Source: Sphingomonadaceae bacterium
Lineage (GTDB): Bacteria > Pseudomonadota > Alphaproteobacteria > Sphingomonadales > Sphingomonadaceae
DNA length: 18,255 bases
Direction of reading: 5' to 3'
NCBI GenBank assembly: GCA_020446665.1
Contig: JAGREF010000097.1
Location: 1 to 18,255 of the forward strand
This document shows, piece after piece, positions 1 to 7,178 of this stretch. The translations under genes were made by a program, and so were the position numbers. How positions within the stretch are numbered: position 1 is the stretch's first letter; the number at the start of each line of letters is the position of its first letter. The notes under the pieces were generated by a model that was not told where the DNA came from, did no database searches, and saw nothing but the letters and a program-made list of their open reading frames with translations.

Positions 1-1369
1 GATCTACGCCAATTCGCACTATGTCACCCCCGGCCCGACGATGAAGCAGGCGATGGAGGCGATCCGTTTCGAACTGGCCGAACGCCTGAAGGAACTGAAC
101 GCCGAAGGCCGCCTGCTGGAAGCCCAGCGGCTGGAACAGCGCACCAATTTCGATCTGGAGATGATCGCCGCCACCGGCAGCTGTGCGGGGATCGAGAATT
201 ACTCGCGTTTTCTCACCGGTCGCCTGCCGGGCGAACCGCCGCCGACGCTGTTCGAATACCTGCCCGATAACGCACTGTTGTTCGTCGATGAAAGCCACCA
301 GACCGTGCCGCAGGTCGGCGCGATGGCACGGGGCGATCACCGCCGCAAGATTACCCTTGCCGAATATGGCTTTCGCCTGCCCAGCTGCATTGACAACCGT
401 CCGCTGCGCTTCAACGAATGGGACGCGATGCGCCCGCAAACCGTGGCCGTTTCCGCCACGCCCGGATCGTGGGAAATGGAGCAATCGGGCGGTGCCTTTG
501 CCGAACAAGTGATCCGCCCGACCGGCTTGATTGACCCGCCGGTGGAAATCCGCCCGGTGGAAGACCAGGTGCAGGACTGCATCAATGAATGCCGGCAGAC
601 CGCCGCGCGCGGTTATCGCACGCTGGTCACCACCCTGACCAAGCGGATGGCGGAAGACCTCACCGAATTCATGCACGAAGCCGGCGTGCGCGTGCGCTAC
701 ATGCATTCGGACGTGGAAACACTCGAACGTATCGAACTGATCCGCGACCTGCGGCTGGGAGTCTATGACGTGCTGATCGGCATCAACCTGCTGCGCGAAG
801 GGCTTGACATCCCCGAATGCGGGCTGGTGTGCATTCTGGATGCGGACAAGGAGGGCTTCCTGCGCAGCGAAACCAGCCTGATCCAGACCATCGGCCGCGC
901 CGCGCGCAATGTCGATGGCCGCGTGATCCTCTATGCCGACCGGATCACCGGCAGCATGGAACGCGCGATGGCGGAAACCGACCGCCGCCGCGAAAAGCAG
1001 CGCGCCTATAACGAAGAACACGGCATCACCCCGCAAACGATCAAGCGCCAGATCGCGGACATCGTCGCCCACACCGCGTCGCAGGATGGCGTAGTCGTGA
1101 GCACCGGCGATGACGAGCGCAACAATCTCGTCGGCCACAATCTGCGGGCTTACATCGAAGACCTCGAAAAGCGCATGCGCGACGCCGCTGCCAATCTCGA
1201 ATTCGAAGAAGCAGGCCGCCTGCGCGACGAAATCCGGCGGCTGGAGAATGACGAGCTGGGCCTGAACGAAGGCGAAAAGAAAGCCCCGCGCGTGGGGCGT
1301 TCAAACGAAGGCAAGCCGGGCACGCGGAAAATGCGCTATGGCAAGACGCAGCGGAAATGGGGGCGGTAG
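1..1369 (+). CDS. uvrB: UvrABC excision nuclease subunit UvrB (5'-truncated by window edge)
   Basis: This is the damage-verifying helicase-like subunit of nucleotide excision repair. It is loaded on DNA by UvrA and recruits UvrC for incision. The reading frame is already open at base 2, and 455 residues are visible, so the first one third or so (Walker A and most of the beta-hairpin region) lies outside the window. Visible family motifs in order are [10 protein letters not shown] at the left edge, the Walker B-type FVDESH near 290, SATPG near 460, and the motif V/VI block with [13 protein letters not shown] followed by QTIGRAARN (about 780-910). A C-terminal UVR motif that contacts UvrC follows ([13 protein letters not shown] through [10 protein letters not shown], about 1150-1250). 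The protein ends in a basic tail rich in K, R and G. Stop TAG is at 1367-1369. Identity is certain; only the left part is missing. Confidence 0.97.
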   Translation, partial: IYANSHYVTPGPTMKQAMEAIRFELAERLKELNAEGRLLEAQRLEQRTNFDLEMIAATGSCAGIENYSRFLTGRLPGEPPPTLFEYLPDNALLFVDESHQTVPQVGAMARGDHRRKITLAEYGFRLPSCIDNRPLRFNEWDAMRPQTVAVSATPGSWEMEQSGGAFAEQVIRPTGLIDPPVEIRPVEDQVQDCINECRQTAARGYRTLVTTLTKRMAEDLTEFMHEAGVRVRYMHSDVETLERIELIRDLRLGVYDVLIGINLLREGLDIPECGLVCILDADKEGFLRSETSLIQTIGRAARNVDGRVILYADRITGSMERAMAETDRRREKQRAYNEEHGITPQTIKRQIADIVAHTASQDGVVVSTGDDERNNLVGHNLRAYIEDLEKRMRDAAANLEFEEAGRLRDEIRRLENDELGLNEGEKKAPRVGRSNEGKPGTRKMRYGKTQRKWGR

Positions 1370-1405
1370 ATCGCAACTGGGCAAGCGAGTTTAATAAGTT
1401 GCGAT
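1370..1405. repeat. 9-bp perfect inverted repeat just after the uvrB stop
   Basis: ATCGCAACT at 1370-1378 is mirrored by AGTTGCGAT at 1397-1405, separated by 18 nt. It begins directly after the uvrB stop codon. It could form a stem at the 3' end of the uvrB transcript, but no T-run follows, so a standard intrinsic terminator is not supported. The remaining gap up to 1542 is visibly AT-richer than the genes around it (71 G+C of 160 bases at 1381-1540 by hand count) and shows no gene. Confidence 0.55.
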
Positions 1406-1542
1406 GATCGAGCTATCAACGCGCAAATCGATTTCTTGATGCACGTTTTAGTTCAGCCTTACACCACAATCACGGCGTCCGTAGTCGAATTGAAACAGCG
1501 CGTTTATGTCTGATTCGCACTTTTCGATGTTCTGAGGAATCC

Positions 1543-1824
1543 ATGATCGTCACCTTCGCCAGCAAAGAAGCCGAACGCCTTTGGCTTGGCAGGCGCAGCA
1601 AGAAGCTGCCTGCCGACATTCAGCAGCGCGCGCTGGCGAAGCTTGCCTTGCTCAATCGCGCGAAGACCCTGGACGATTTGCGCAACCCGCCAGCTAATCG
1701 GCTGCACGCGCTCAAGGATGACCGCGAAGGGCAGCATTCCCTTTCCATTAATATGCAATGGCGTATATGCTTCGTCTGGAAAGATGGAGAAGCGCACGGT
1801 GTCGAAATCGTCGATTACCACTAA
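1543..1824 (+). CDS. higB: HigB-family toxin (RelE/ParE-like mRNA interferase)
   Basis: This is a 93-residue toxin of a type II toxin-antitoxin module. Family members are ribosome-dependent mRNA endonucleases held inactive by HigA. The protein matches the compact HigB pattern over its whole length: the basic stretch GRRSKKLP (16-23), the leucine-rich helix, DLRNPPANRLHALKDDREGQ (45-64), the core strand INMQWRICFVW (69-79) and the C-terminal VEIVDYH (88-93). Usual length for the family is about 92 residues, so it is intact. The start is supported by GAGGAA at 1534-1539, three bases before the ATG. The upstream gap is AT-rich; a weak TTGAAA at 1490-1495 is the best -35-like box, and no convincing -10 was found. 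The toxin gene comes first and overlaps its antitoxin gene, as is normal for higBA loci. Confidence 0.93.
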   Translation: MIVTFASKEAERLWLGRRSKKLPADIQQRALAKLALLNRAKTLDDLRNPPANRLHALKDDREGQHSLSINMQWRICFVWKDGEAHGVEIVDYH

Positions 1825-2116
1825 TCCTGACTGGCTCCCCATTCCGCATGCTGGCGAATTGCTTGCTTCGGAATTCATGGATCCGCTCGGGCTGGATTGC
1901 CCCGCTTTGGCAGAAGCTATAGCGGTCGCGCCCGCGCGTCTGCTTGCGATAATCGAGGGCAGCGAGCGGATTGACGGTGAACTGGACCTGCGATTGGCTC
2001 GCTACTTCCGCATGTCTGAAGGCTTTTTTCTTGGACTTCAAGACGATTACGAACTGCGTATCGCCAAGCGGCGCCTGAACGGCGATCTGGAAAAGATTAT
2101 CCCTCGCGCAGCGTGA
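1799..2116 (+). CDS. higA: HigA-family antitoxin (XRE-type HTH)
   Basis: This is the antitoxin partner of HigB. It is expected to neutralise the toxin by binding it and to repress the higBA promoter through its helix-turn-helix. Starting at GTG 1799 it has 105 residues. The HigA signature PIPHAGELLASEFMDPLGL sits at 14-32, the HTH covers about 32-72 (ALAEAIAVAPARL, then RIDGELDLRLARYF), and the typical tail FFLGLQDDYELRIAKRR follows at 76-92. GTG is preferred because GGAGAAG (1786-1792) lies six bases before it. The in-frame ATG at 1784 would add five residues but has its GGAAAG touching the start codon. Overlap with higB is 26 bp (41 bp with the ATG start), so translation is probably coupled. 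A near-identical copy of codons 13-46 recurs at 2217-2319. Confidence 0.9.
   Translation: MSKSSITTNPDWLPIPHAGELLASEFMDPLGLDCPALAEAIAVAPARLLAIIEGSERIDGELDLRLARYFRMSEGFFLGLQDDYELRIAKRRLNGDLEKIIPRAA
1835..1937 (+). repeat. Direct repeat copy 1 (inside higA)
   Basis: These 103 bases match 2217-2319 in the same orientation with nine mismatches by hand alignment (94/103). The first 36 bases are identical. Copy 1 encodes the N-terminal half of HigA. Seven of the nine differences fall in third codon positions of the higA frame. Confidence 0.9.
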
Positions 2117-2180
2117 TGGCTTGCGGAAACCTATAGTTGTCCCGCTTGCCACGTCGCGGTTGACTGGTCATTGACGACTC

Positions 2181-2345
2181 ATGCGCTTCCCCTCCGCCCT
2201 TTTCCTTGCTGACCTCCTCCCCATTCCGCATGCTGGCGAATTGCTTGCTTCGAAATTCATGGATCCGCTCGGGCTTGATTGTCCCGCTTTGGCAGATGCC
2301 ATTGCAGTCGATCCCGCGCACCGCCTGACCCGCAAGATCGACTAA
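2181..2345 (+). pseudogene. Truncated second higA copy (54-codon remnant)
   Basis: An ATG at 2181 opens a 54-codon frame ending at TAA 2343-2345. Its residues from about 14 onward read LPIPHAGELLASKFMDPLGL and continue ALADAIAVDPAH, which is the HigA N-terminus. The match to the intact antitoxin fails after the VDPAH segment and a stop follows, so the rest of the HTH and the C-terminal half are missing. No second toxin gene precedes it: 2117-2180 contains nothing resembling HigB. It is best read as the remnant of a duplicated or replaced antitoxin gene. Whether it is still translated cannot be told from sequence, and no good ribosome site precedes 2181. The rest of the 2117-2432 gap holds no other gene. 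Confidence 0.75.
2217..2319 (+). repeat. Direct repeat copy 2 (inside higA remnant)
   Basis: This is the partner of 1835-1937, offset by 382 bp, with 94 of 103 bases identical by hand alignment. It ends within the decayed higA remnant. No insertion-sequence ends or target duplications were seen around it. Confidence 0.9.
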
Positions 2346-2432
2346 CCGGCAAGCTGCGTCGACCGGCGCCCAGCCGCCACCTTGCATGCTTTGATCGGAA
2401 GCGCATTCTGTCGCTCTGAGCAGGAGGGGTGA

Positions 2433-3224
2433 ATGGGCAAGATATCCGTAACGACACTGACCGCCATGGCGCTTGCATTGAGTGCCTGCACGACTGGCAC
2501 GGCCAATCAGGCGGATGTTGCATCGGCGCAAACAGTCGCCGCTATGAACACACTGAAAGCCGCAATTGCCAATCCCGCGCGGCCAGAGGCGGTGCGCAAA
2601 CTGGATGAGAGCCGCAAACCCGCAGAAGTGCTGGCCTTCCTCGGCTTTGAGCCGGGCGCAGATGTGGCTGATGTCATATCCGGCGGTGGCTATTGGGCTG
2701 AAATCATGGCCGGAGCCGTTGGGCCTGAGGGCAGCGTTACGGCGCTGGAACCAGAGCAGTTCTATTCGGCAGATGGATGGACCGCCCTCACCCAGCGCAC
2801 GCCCGGCATCAAGGTGGAACAATATCCGTTTGACCGGCTGGATGCGGGCAGCAACCGATTTGACTTTGCGATCCTCAACCTGATCTATCACGATCTCTAC
2901 TGGCAGTCGGAACGCTGGAAGATTCCGAAGACCGACCCGGCGCTGTTTCTAAAGGCCCTTTATCGCGCGATGAAGCCCGGCGGGATCGTCGGCGTGATCG
3001 ACCATGTTGGCAAGCCGGGTGACACGCGCAAGACAGTGGACGATTTCCACCGCATTGACCCGTCCGTGGTGAAGGCCGATTTCGAAGCGGCCGGCTTTGT
3101 TTTGGAGGCGGAAAGCCAATTGCTGCGCAATCCCGATGACAGCCACGATGTTAGCGTGTTTGACGCGGCCATCCGCGGCAAAACAGACCGCTTCGTCTTT
3201 CGCTTCCGCAAACCACAGGATTGA
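2433..3224 (+). CDS. Predicted lipoprotein class I SAM-dependent methyltransferase-like protein
   Basis: The protein has 263 residues. The N-terminus is a lipoprotein signal: positive start, hydrophobic run 8-18 and lipobox L16-S-A-C19. After a short linker comes a class I methyltransferase-like fold: motif I region DVISGGGYWAEI (80-91), the acidic end of strand 2 in ALEPEQF (104-110), NLIYHDLYW (149-157), KPGGIVGVIDH (181-191) and a C-terminal strand FVFRFRK. Motif I is D-x-x-S-G-G-G rather than the usual D-x-G-x-G-x-G. It resembles the predicted methyltransferases grouped as COG4798 (recalled, not searched), whose substrate is unknown to me. The start is fixed by AGGAGG at 2422-2427, five bases ahead of the ATG. 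The lipobox predicts export, where SAM is not expected; see findings. Function beyond the fold is not claimed. Confidence 0.85.
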   Translation: MGKISVTTLTAMALALSACTTGTANQADVASAQTVAAMNTLKAAIANPARPEAVRKLDESRKPAEVLAFLGFEPGADVADVISGGGYWAEIMAGAVGPEGSVTALEPEQFYSADGWTALTQRTPGIKVEQYPFDRLDAGSNRFDFAILNLIYHDLYWQSERWKIPKTDPALFLKALYRAMKPGGIVGVIDHVGKPGDTRKTVDDFHRIDPSVVKADFEAAGFVLEAESQLLRNPDDSHDVSVFDAAIRGKTDRFVFRFRKPQD

Positions 3225-3282
3225 GAGCATATGGGGAGCTGTGCCAATTGCGAGACTGTGCGCAGGCTGGCATAGGCCGCCC

Positions 3283-3843
3283 ATGTATTGGCCCCTGCCC
3301 CCGCTGAAATCTGTCACCCTTGCCGCCCTTCTGCCCCTCGCCGCGTGCAAGCCACCGGCGGCGGATGAGTATCTGGAGCGGGATGACGCGGTGGATGTGC
3401 GGGTTGCGCCGTCCACACCGGTTGCTTCGCCGGACACGGCCGATGCGGTCTGGGCGCCGGTGGCTGAAGGCGACAGATTGCTCTTCGGCAATCCCGGAGA
3501 AAGAGCCTTTATCGCTTTGATTTGTGAGGCAAAGGGCGGTCGGCCCCATCTTCGGCTGGCGCGCAATGTGCCCGCCGATGCGCGGGCCAAGGCGCTGTTC
3601 GCGCTGATCGGTAATGGCCATGTCGAGCGGCTACCGATGGATGCTGTGTGGACCGGCAGCGAATGGCGCTGGGAAGGCCTGTTTTCCGCCGATGATCCGC
3701 GGCTGGAGGTGTTCACCGGGCCGCGCATGGTGGAAGCAACGCTGCCCGGTGCGGGTTCCGTGATGATAAATCCCAGCACATTGCCGGGTCAGTTCATTGC
3801 CCGATGTCAGTCCGGGGGCGCTCCCGCCCGGCCAGTTCAGTGA
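3283..3843 (+). CDS. Hypothetical lipoprotein
   Basis: The protein has 186 residues and I recognise no function for it. The N-terminus is a lipoprotein signal with a hydrophobic core (about 8-18) and lipobox L19-A-A-C22. It is followed by a low-complexity Pro/Ala/Val linker to about residue 60 and a compact domain at 60-176 containing ERAFIALICEA (73-83), RPHLRLARNVPADA (87-100) and EWRWEG (127-132). Two cysteines in the mature domain, C81 and C175, could form a disulfide. The start was chosen because it gives a clean signal peptide; the ribosome site is weak (AGG at 3274-3276). It follows the methyltransferase-like gene by 58 bp on the same strand. Its 3' end overlaps the convergent dsbD-type gene by 50 bp, so both C-termini are encoded on opposite strands of 3794-3843. 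Confidence 0.75.
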   Translation: MYWPLPPLKSVTLAALLPLAACKPPAADEYLERDDAVDVRVAPSTPVASPDTADAVWAPVAEGDRLLFGNPGERAFIALICEAKGGRPHLRLARNVPADARAKALFALIGNGHVERLPMDAVWTGSEWRWEGLFSADDPRLEVFTGPRMVEATLPGAGSVMINPSTLPGQFIARCQSGGAPARPVQ

Positions 3844-5854
3844 GCATGTCCGGCGTCAGCACCTGTGGCAGCTGTTCGCCCTCTTTGCCCGGTTCATACC
3901 ACAGATAAAGCGGCACACCCGCTGCGCCCTGCTCGTCCAGAAAGCGCGCAATGTCTTCGTCCCGCCGGGTCCAGTCGCCCACCATCGGGATCACGCCTGC
4001 TTTCTCAAACGCCTGCTTCGTCGCCTCGCGCTCGATCGCGACCCCTTCATTCACCTTGCAGGTCAGGCACCAGTCTGCCGTGAACCACAGGAACACCGGC
4101 TTGCCGCTGGCTCGCGTCTCGGCCAGCGCCTCTGCGCTGAAGGGCTGCGCTGGCAGGATGGATTCAGGCGCGCCGCTGGCATTGGGCTGTTCCAGGCTGG
4201 CGGGCAAAGCAAAGGCCCCGAAAATCAGGAAAGGCGCAGCGATCAGGGCAAAGGCTGGCCAGGCCAGCTTGCCGCGCTGTTGCAAGCGCCCGACGACCAC
4301 CAGCGCGATCACCAGCCCCGCAATCACCACCAGCACCATCAGCGCAAATCCCTTGCCCCCCATGCGCGACAACAGCCAGATCAGCGCCAGCGCGGTCAGC
4401 CCCATCGGGATCGCCATTGCCCGCCGGAATGTCTCCATCCACGGGCCGGGTTTGGGCAGGCGGCGGCGCAGCGATGGCAGGAAACCGATCAGCAGGAAGG
4501 GCAAGGCCAGCCCCAGCCCCAGCGTTGCGAACAGCAGCAAGGCGGGCACAGGCGGCAAGAGCAAGGCAGCGCCCAGAGCCGCAGCCATGAAAGGCCCGGT
4601 GCATGGCGTCGCGACAAAGGCAGCCAGCAGGCCAGTGGTGAAAGCGCTCGCCGGTTCGCCGTCGCGCGTGAAGGATAGCGACGGCAGGCTGAACACCCCG
4701 GCAAAATTCGCTGTAATCAGCACAGCCAGCACCAGCAGCGCCACGACCACGCCGGGTTCCTGCAGCTGGAACGCCCAGCCGATCTGCTCGCCGCCCGCGC
4801 GCAGCACCAGCAATAGCGCGCCCAGCGCAGTGCAAGCCAGCACAGCGCCTGCGGTATAGGCGATCCCTTCGCGCCGGGCCTCCGCCTCGCTCTCCCCTGC
4901 CCGCGCAAGGCTGAGCGCCTTGAGGCTGAGGATCGGGAAAACGCAGGGCATGATGTTGAGCAACAGCCCGCCCGCCAGCGCGCCGAGCAACAGGGTCCAG
5001 AGCGGCGGAGTGGCGCCCTCTGCCGAATTGGTGATGATTTCCGGCCCATTCGCAGGCACATCGCCCCGTTCAGCGACGAAGCGAACGCCCTGCCCGTCTT
5101 CCATTGCGAGGATACCGCTCACCTCATCCAGCGCATCCGGATCGGAAAATTCCATCAGAGGGATTTCGGCAACCAGCATGTCTCCCTTGCGCGAGATACG
5201 CTGATGCATGGCATATTGGACGAGGTCCGGCGTGCGGATGAAAATATGCGGGTCAGCCAGTTTGCCCGTTGCGGGAAACGGTATGCCCAGCCGCAATTTG
5301 CCATCGGCAATGGCATAGCGCGCGCGCTGGTCCAGCATCGGTGGGATCGCAGCGCGCCATTGGTCGAGCCGCTTGTCGCCCAATGCGGGCCGCGCGGTCA
5401 GCACAGCCTCTTCGGGCACGCAAATCTTGTCAGTACAGGCGAGCCAGCGCGCCTTTACCGTGACCGGCCCCAGATCATCCAATGCGGCCTCTGCCGGCAA
5501 GGTGGCAGGCACGAGGACAGCATAATCCTCCTTATAGACGTGATTCATCAGCCCTTGCAGCAGCAGCCGATGCGGAACGGGATATTGCGGCTCGCCAAAC
5601 CAGTCCTGCGGCCAGCTCCATTCCAGTTCCATGCCGTATCCGGCATCCCCCGGATTGGACCAATATCCATGCCAGCCCGGATCGGGGGTGAAATGGATCG
5701 CATAGGTCTGTTGCTGGCCGCCATTGCTGTCTTCCATCAACAGCAATTCCGCCGCGATATTGTTCTTCGCCGCCAGCGGCGCAGCTGTGAAGGCAAATGC
5801 CATGCAGGCAAGCAGCAAGCGAAACAGCGAAATCAGGCGGAACCCGGCGGGCAT
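3794..5854 (-). CDS. dsbD: DsbD/ScsB-type protein-disulfide reductase (transmembrane electron conductor)
   Basis: This protein moves electrons from cytoplasmic thioredoxin across the inner membrane to periplasmic thiol proteins. Using the ATG at 5854 it has 686 residues. They comprise a signal peptide (to about 29), a periplasmic N-terminal domain (about 30-275) with the pair C140/C145 in LACTDKICVP, a multi-helix DsbD core (about 285-550) with the two membrane cysteines in NIMPCVFP (C304) and VATPCTGPF (C418), and a C-terminal thioredoxin domain with active site W-C596-L-T-C599-K. All three cysteine pairs of the relay are present, so it should be functional. The N-domain looks more like ScsB-type proteins than E. 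coli DsbD. AAGGAG (5865-5870 on the minus strand) lies ten bases before the 5854 ATG but only one base before an in-frame ATG at 5863, so the shorter start is preferred. It diverges from the FAD monooxygenase gene across about 87 bp. Confidence 0.93.
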   Translation of the reverse strand: MPAGFRLISLFRLLLACMAFAFTAAPLAAKNNIAAELLLMEDSNGGQQQTYAIHFTPDPGWHGYWSNPGDAGYGMELEWSWPQDWFGEPQYPVPHRLLLQGLMNHVYKEDYAVLVPATLPAEAALDDLGPVTVKARWLACTDKICVPEEAVLTARPALGDKRLDQWRAAIPPMLDQRARYAIADGKLRLGIPFPATGKLADPHIFIRTPDLVQYAMHQRISRKGDMLVAEIPLMEFSDPDALDEVSGILAMEDGQGVRFVAERGDVPANGPEIITNSAEGATPPLWTLLLGALAGGLLLNIMPCVFPILSLKALSLARAGESEAEARREGIAYTAGAVLACTALGALLLVLRAGGEQIGWAFQLQEPGVVVALLVLAVLITANFAGVFSLPSLSFTRDGEPASAFTTGLLAAFVATPCTGPFMAAALGAALLLPPVPALLLFATLGLGLALPFLLIGFLPSLRRRLPKPGPWMETFRRAMAIPMGLTALALIWLLSRMGGKGFALMVLVVIAGLVIALVVVGRLQQRGKLAWPAFALIAAPFLIFGAFALPASLEQPNASGAPESILPAQPFSAEALAETRASGKPVFLWFTADWCLTCKVNEGVAIEREATKQAFEKAGVIPMVGDWTRRDEDIARFLDEQGAAGVPLYLWYEPGKEGEQLPQVLTPDMLTELAGRERPRTDIGQ

Positions 5855-5941
5855 AGACAGCATTCTCCTTGCGCCAAGGGGCGTCGCGGATTTAGGGGTG
5901 CTCTACGAATTCGCAAGTGCGACCGCAATGGATACAGCCCA

Positions 5942-7171
5942 ATGAACACCGTGCAAAATAACGACAAGCGCGACATTTTGATCCTCGGTGGCGGGCTGGT
6001 CGGCATGACGCTGGCGCTGGCCGCCGCGAAGAAGGGCATTTCCAGCCATGTCGTCGATATGGCGGACCCGGCCTCGCTGACCGCAGAGGGGTTTGACGGG
6101 CGCGCTTCGGCCATTTCCACGGCCAGCTGGAACCTGTTCAGCAATATTGGCCTTGGCGAACGGCTTGAACCCTTCGGTTGCCCGATTGATGCGATTGCCG
6201 TGACAGACCAGATGAAGCCGGGCAGGCTCGATTTTCGCCCCGAACCGCATGAGGGATCGCTGGGGCGGATGTTCGCCAATCGCGAATTGCGGCTCGCTTT
6301 GTTCGAAGCGGCGCGCGAAGAACCTCTGATTGACTGGCACGCGCCGGTGCAAGTGGTGGAGCGCCATCGCGGCGAACACGGGGTTTCCGCCACGCTGGCC
6401 GATGGCACGGTGTTGCATGGCGAACTGATGATCGGTGCAGAAGGGCGCCAGTCCCCCACCCGCGAGGAAGCCGGGCTGGAAATGGCGCATTGGGATTACA
6501 GCCACCGCGCGATGATCGTGGGGCTGGACCATGAAAAGCCGCATGACAATGTCGCGTGGGAAATCTTCTATCCCGCAGGGCCCTTTGCCTTGCTGCCCAT
6601 GCTCGATGGGCCCGATGGCCAGCATCGCAGCGCGCTGGTGTGGACAGTGGACGAGAAAGACGCCGCAGGCGTGATTGCGCTGTCGGACCGTGCCTTCCTG
6701 GCGGAAGTGGAAAAGCGGATGGGCGATCTGATGGGCCGGATCAGCCTCAATTCCCGGCGCATGTCCTATCCCCTCTCCTTCCAGCATACGGCAAAAATCA
6801 TCGCAGACCGGCTCGCGCTGGTGGGCGACAGTGCGCACGGCATGCATCCGATTGCCGGACAGGGGCTGAACCTCGGCCTGCGCGATGTTGGCGCTCTGGT
6901 AGAGGTAATGGTCGAAACGCGCCGCCTCGGTCTCGATCTGGGGGATGCCCAGATGCTCAAGCGCTATGAGAAATGGCGCGCCGTTGATGCGCTGATGGTA
7001 ATGTCTGCCACAGACGGGCTGACGCGCATTTTCGGCATTCCCGGCAAGCTGCCCAGCGCCATCCGGCGCTTTGGCATGGGCAGTATCCAGCGCATTGCCC
7101 CGCTCAAGCGTTTCTTCATGGAGGAAGCGCGCGGGATGACTGGCGATCTGCCGGAGCTGCTGAGAGCCTGA
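5942..7171 (+). CDS. UbiH/UbiF/VisC/Coq6-family FAD-dependent monooxygenase
   Basis: This is a flavoprotein hydroxylase of the class that hydroxylates the ubiquinone ring during coenzyme Q synthesis. It has 409 residues, the usual family length. Visible features are the N-terminal Rossmann motif ILGGGLVG (14-21), the conserved D-G-R-A-S-A-I segment (52-58), a second FAD-contacting block LVGDSAHGMHPIAGQGLNLG (293-312) and the family-typical RYEKWR near 341-346. Which ring position it acts on (UbiH, UbiI, UbiF or UbiL-like) cannot be decided from this sequence, so no symbol is given. The frame stays open far upstream, but that part is antisense to the dsbD gene; ATG 5942 places the FAD motif at the expected distance from the N-terminus. 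The ribosome site is weak. Its stop lies in the loop of a hairpin shared with the convergent gene. Confidence 0.9.
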   Translation: MNTVQNNDKRDILILGGGLVGMTLALAAAKKGISSHVVDMADPASLTAEGFDGRASAISTASWNLFSNIGLGERLEPFGCPIDAIAVTDQMKPGRLDFRPEPHEGSLGRMFANRELRLALFEAAREEPLIDWHAPVQVVERHRGEHGVSATLADGTVLHGELMIGAEGRQSPTREEAGLEMAHWDYSHRAMIVGLDHEKPHDNVAWEIFYPAGPFALLPMLDGPDGQHRSALVWTVDEKDAAGVIALSDRAFLAEVEKRMGDLMGRISLNSRRMSYPLSFQHTAKIIADRLALVGDSAHGMHPIAGQGLNLGLRDVGALVEVMVETRRLGLDLGDAQMLKRYEKWRAVDALMVMSATDGLTRIFGIPGKLPSAIRRFGMGSIQRIAPLKRFFMEEARGMTGDLPELLRA

Positions 7172-7178
7172 CTCTCAG
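7160..7178. terminator. Symmetric stem-loop containing both convergent stop codons
   Basis: CTGAGAG (7160-7166) and CTCTCAG (7172-7178) form a perfect 7-bp stem around a 5-nt loop, CCTGA. The stop of the upstream monooxygenase gene (TGA 7169-7171) falls in the loop, and the stop of the minus-strand gene (complement of 7175-7177) falls in the stem. No T-run follows on either side, so termination strength is uncertain. The position between convergent genes suggests a compact bidirectional end or an mRNA 3' cap. Confidence 0.5.

Noticed and set aside
3231..3275. 14-codon frame with a C-x-x-C (starts MGSCANCE) between the two lipoprotein genes
   Set aside because: It is too short, lacks a ribosome site and shows no attenuator-like structure around it.
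5204..5941. Upstream extension of the FAD monooxygenase frame by 246 codons
   Set aside because: The extension is antisense to the signal peptide and N-domain of DsbD; the FAD-binding motif sits at the normal distance only from ATG 5942.
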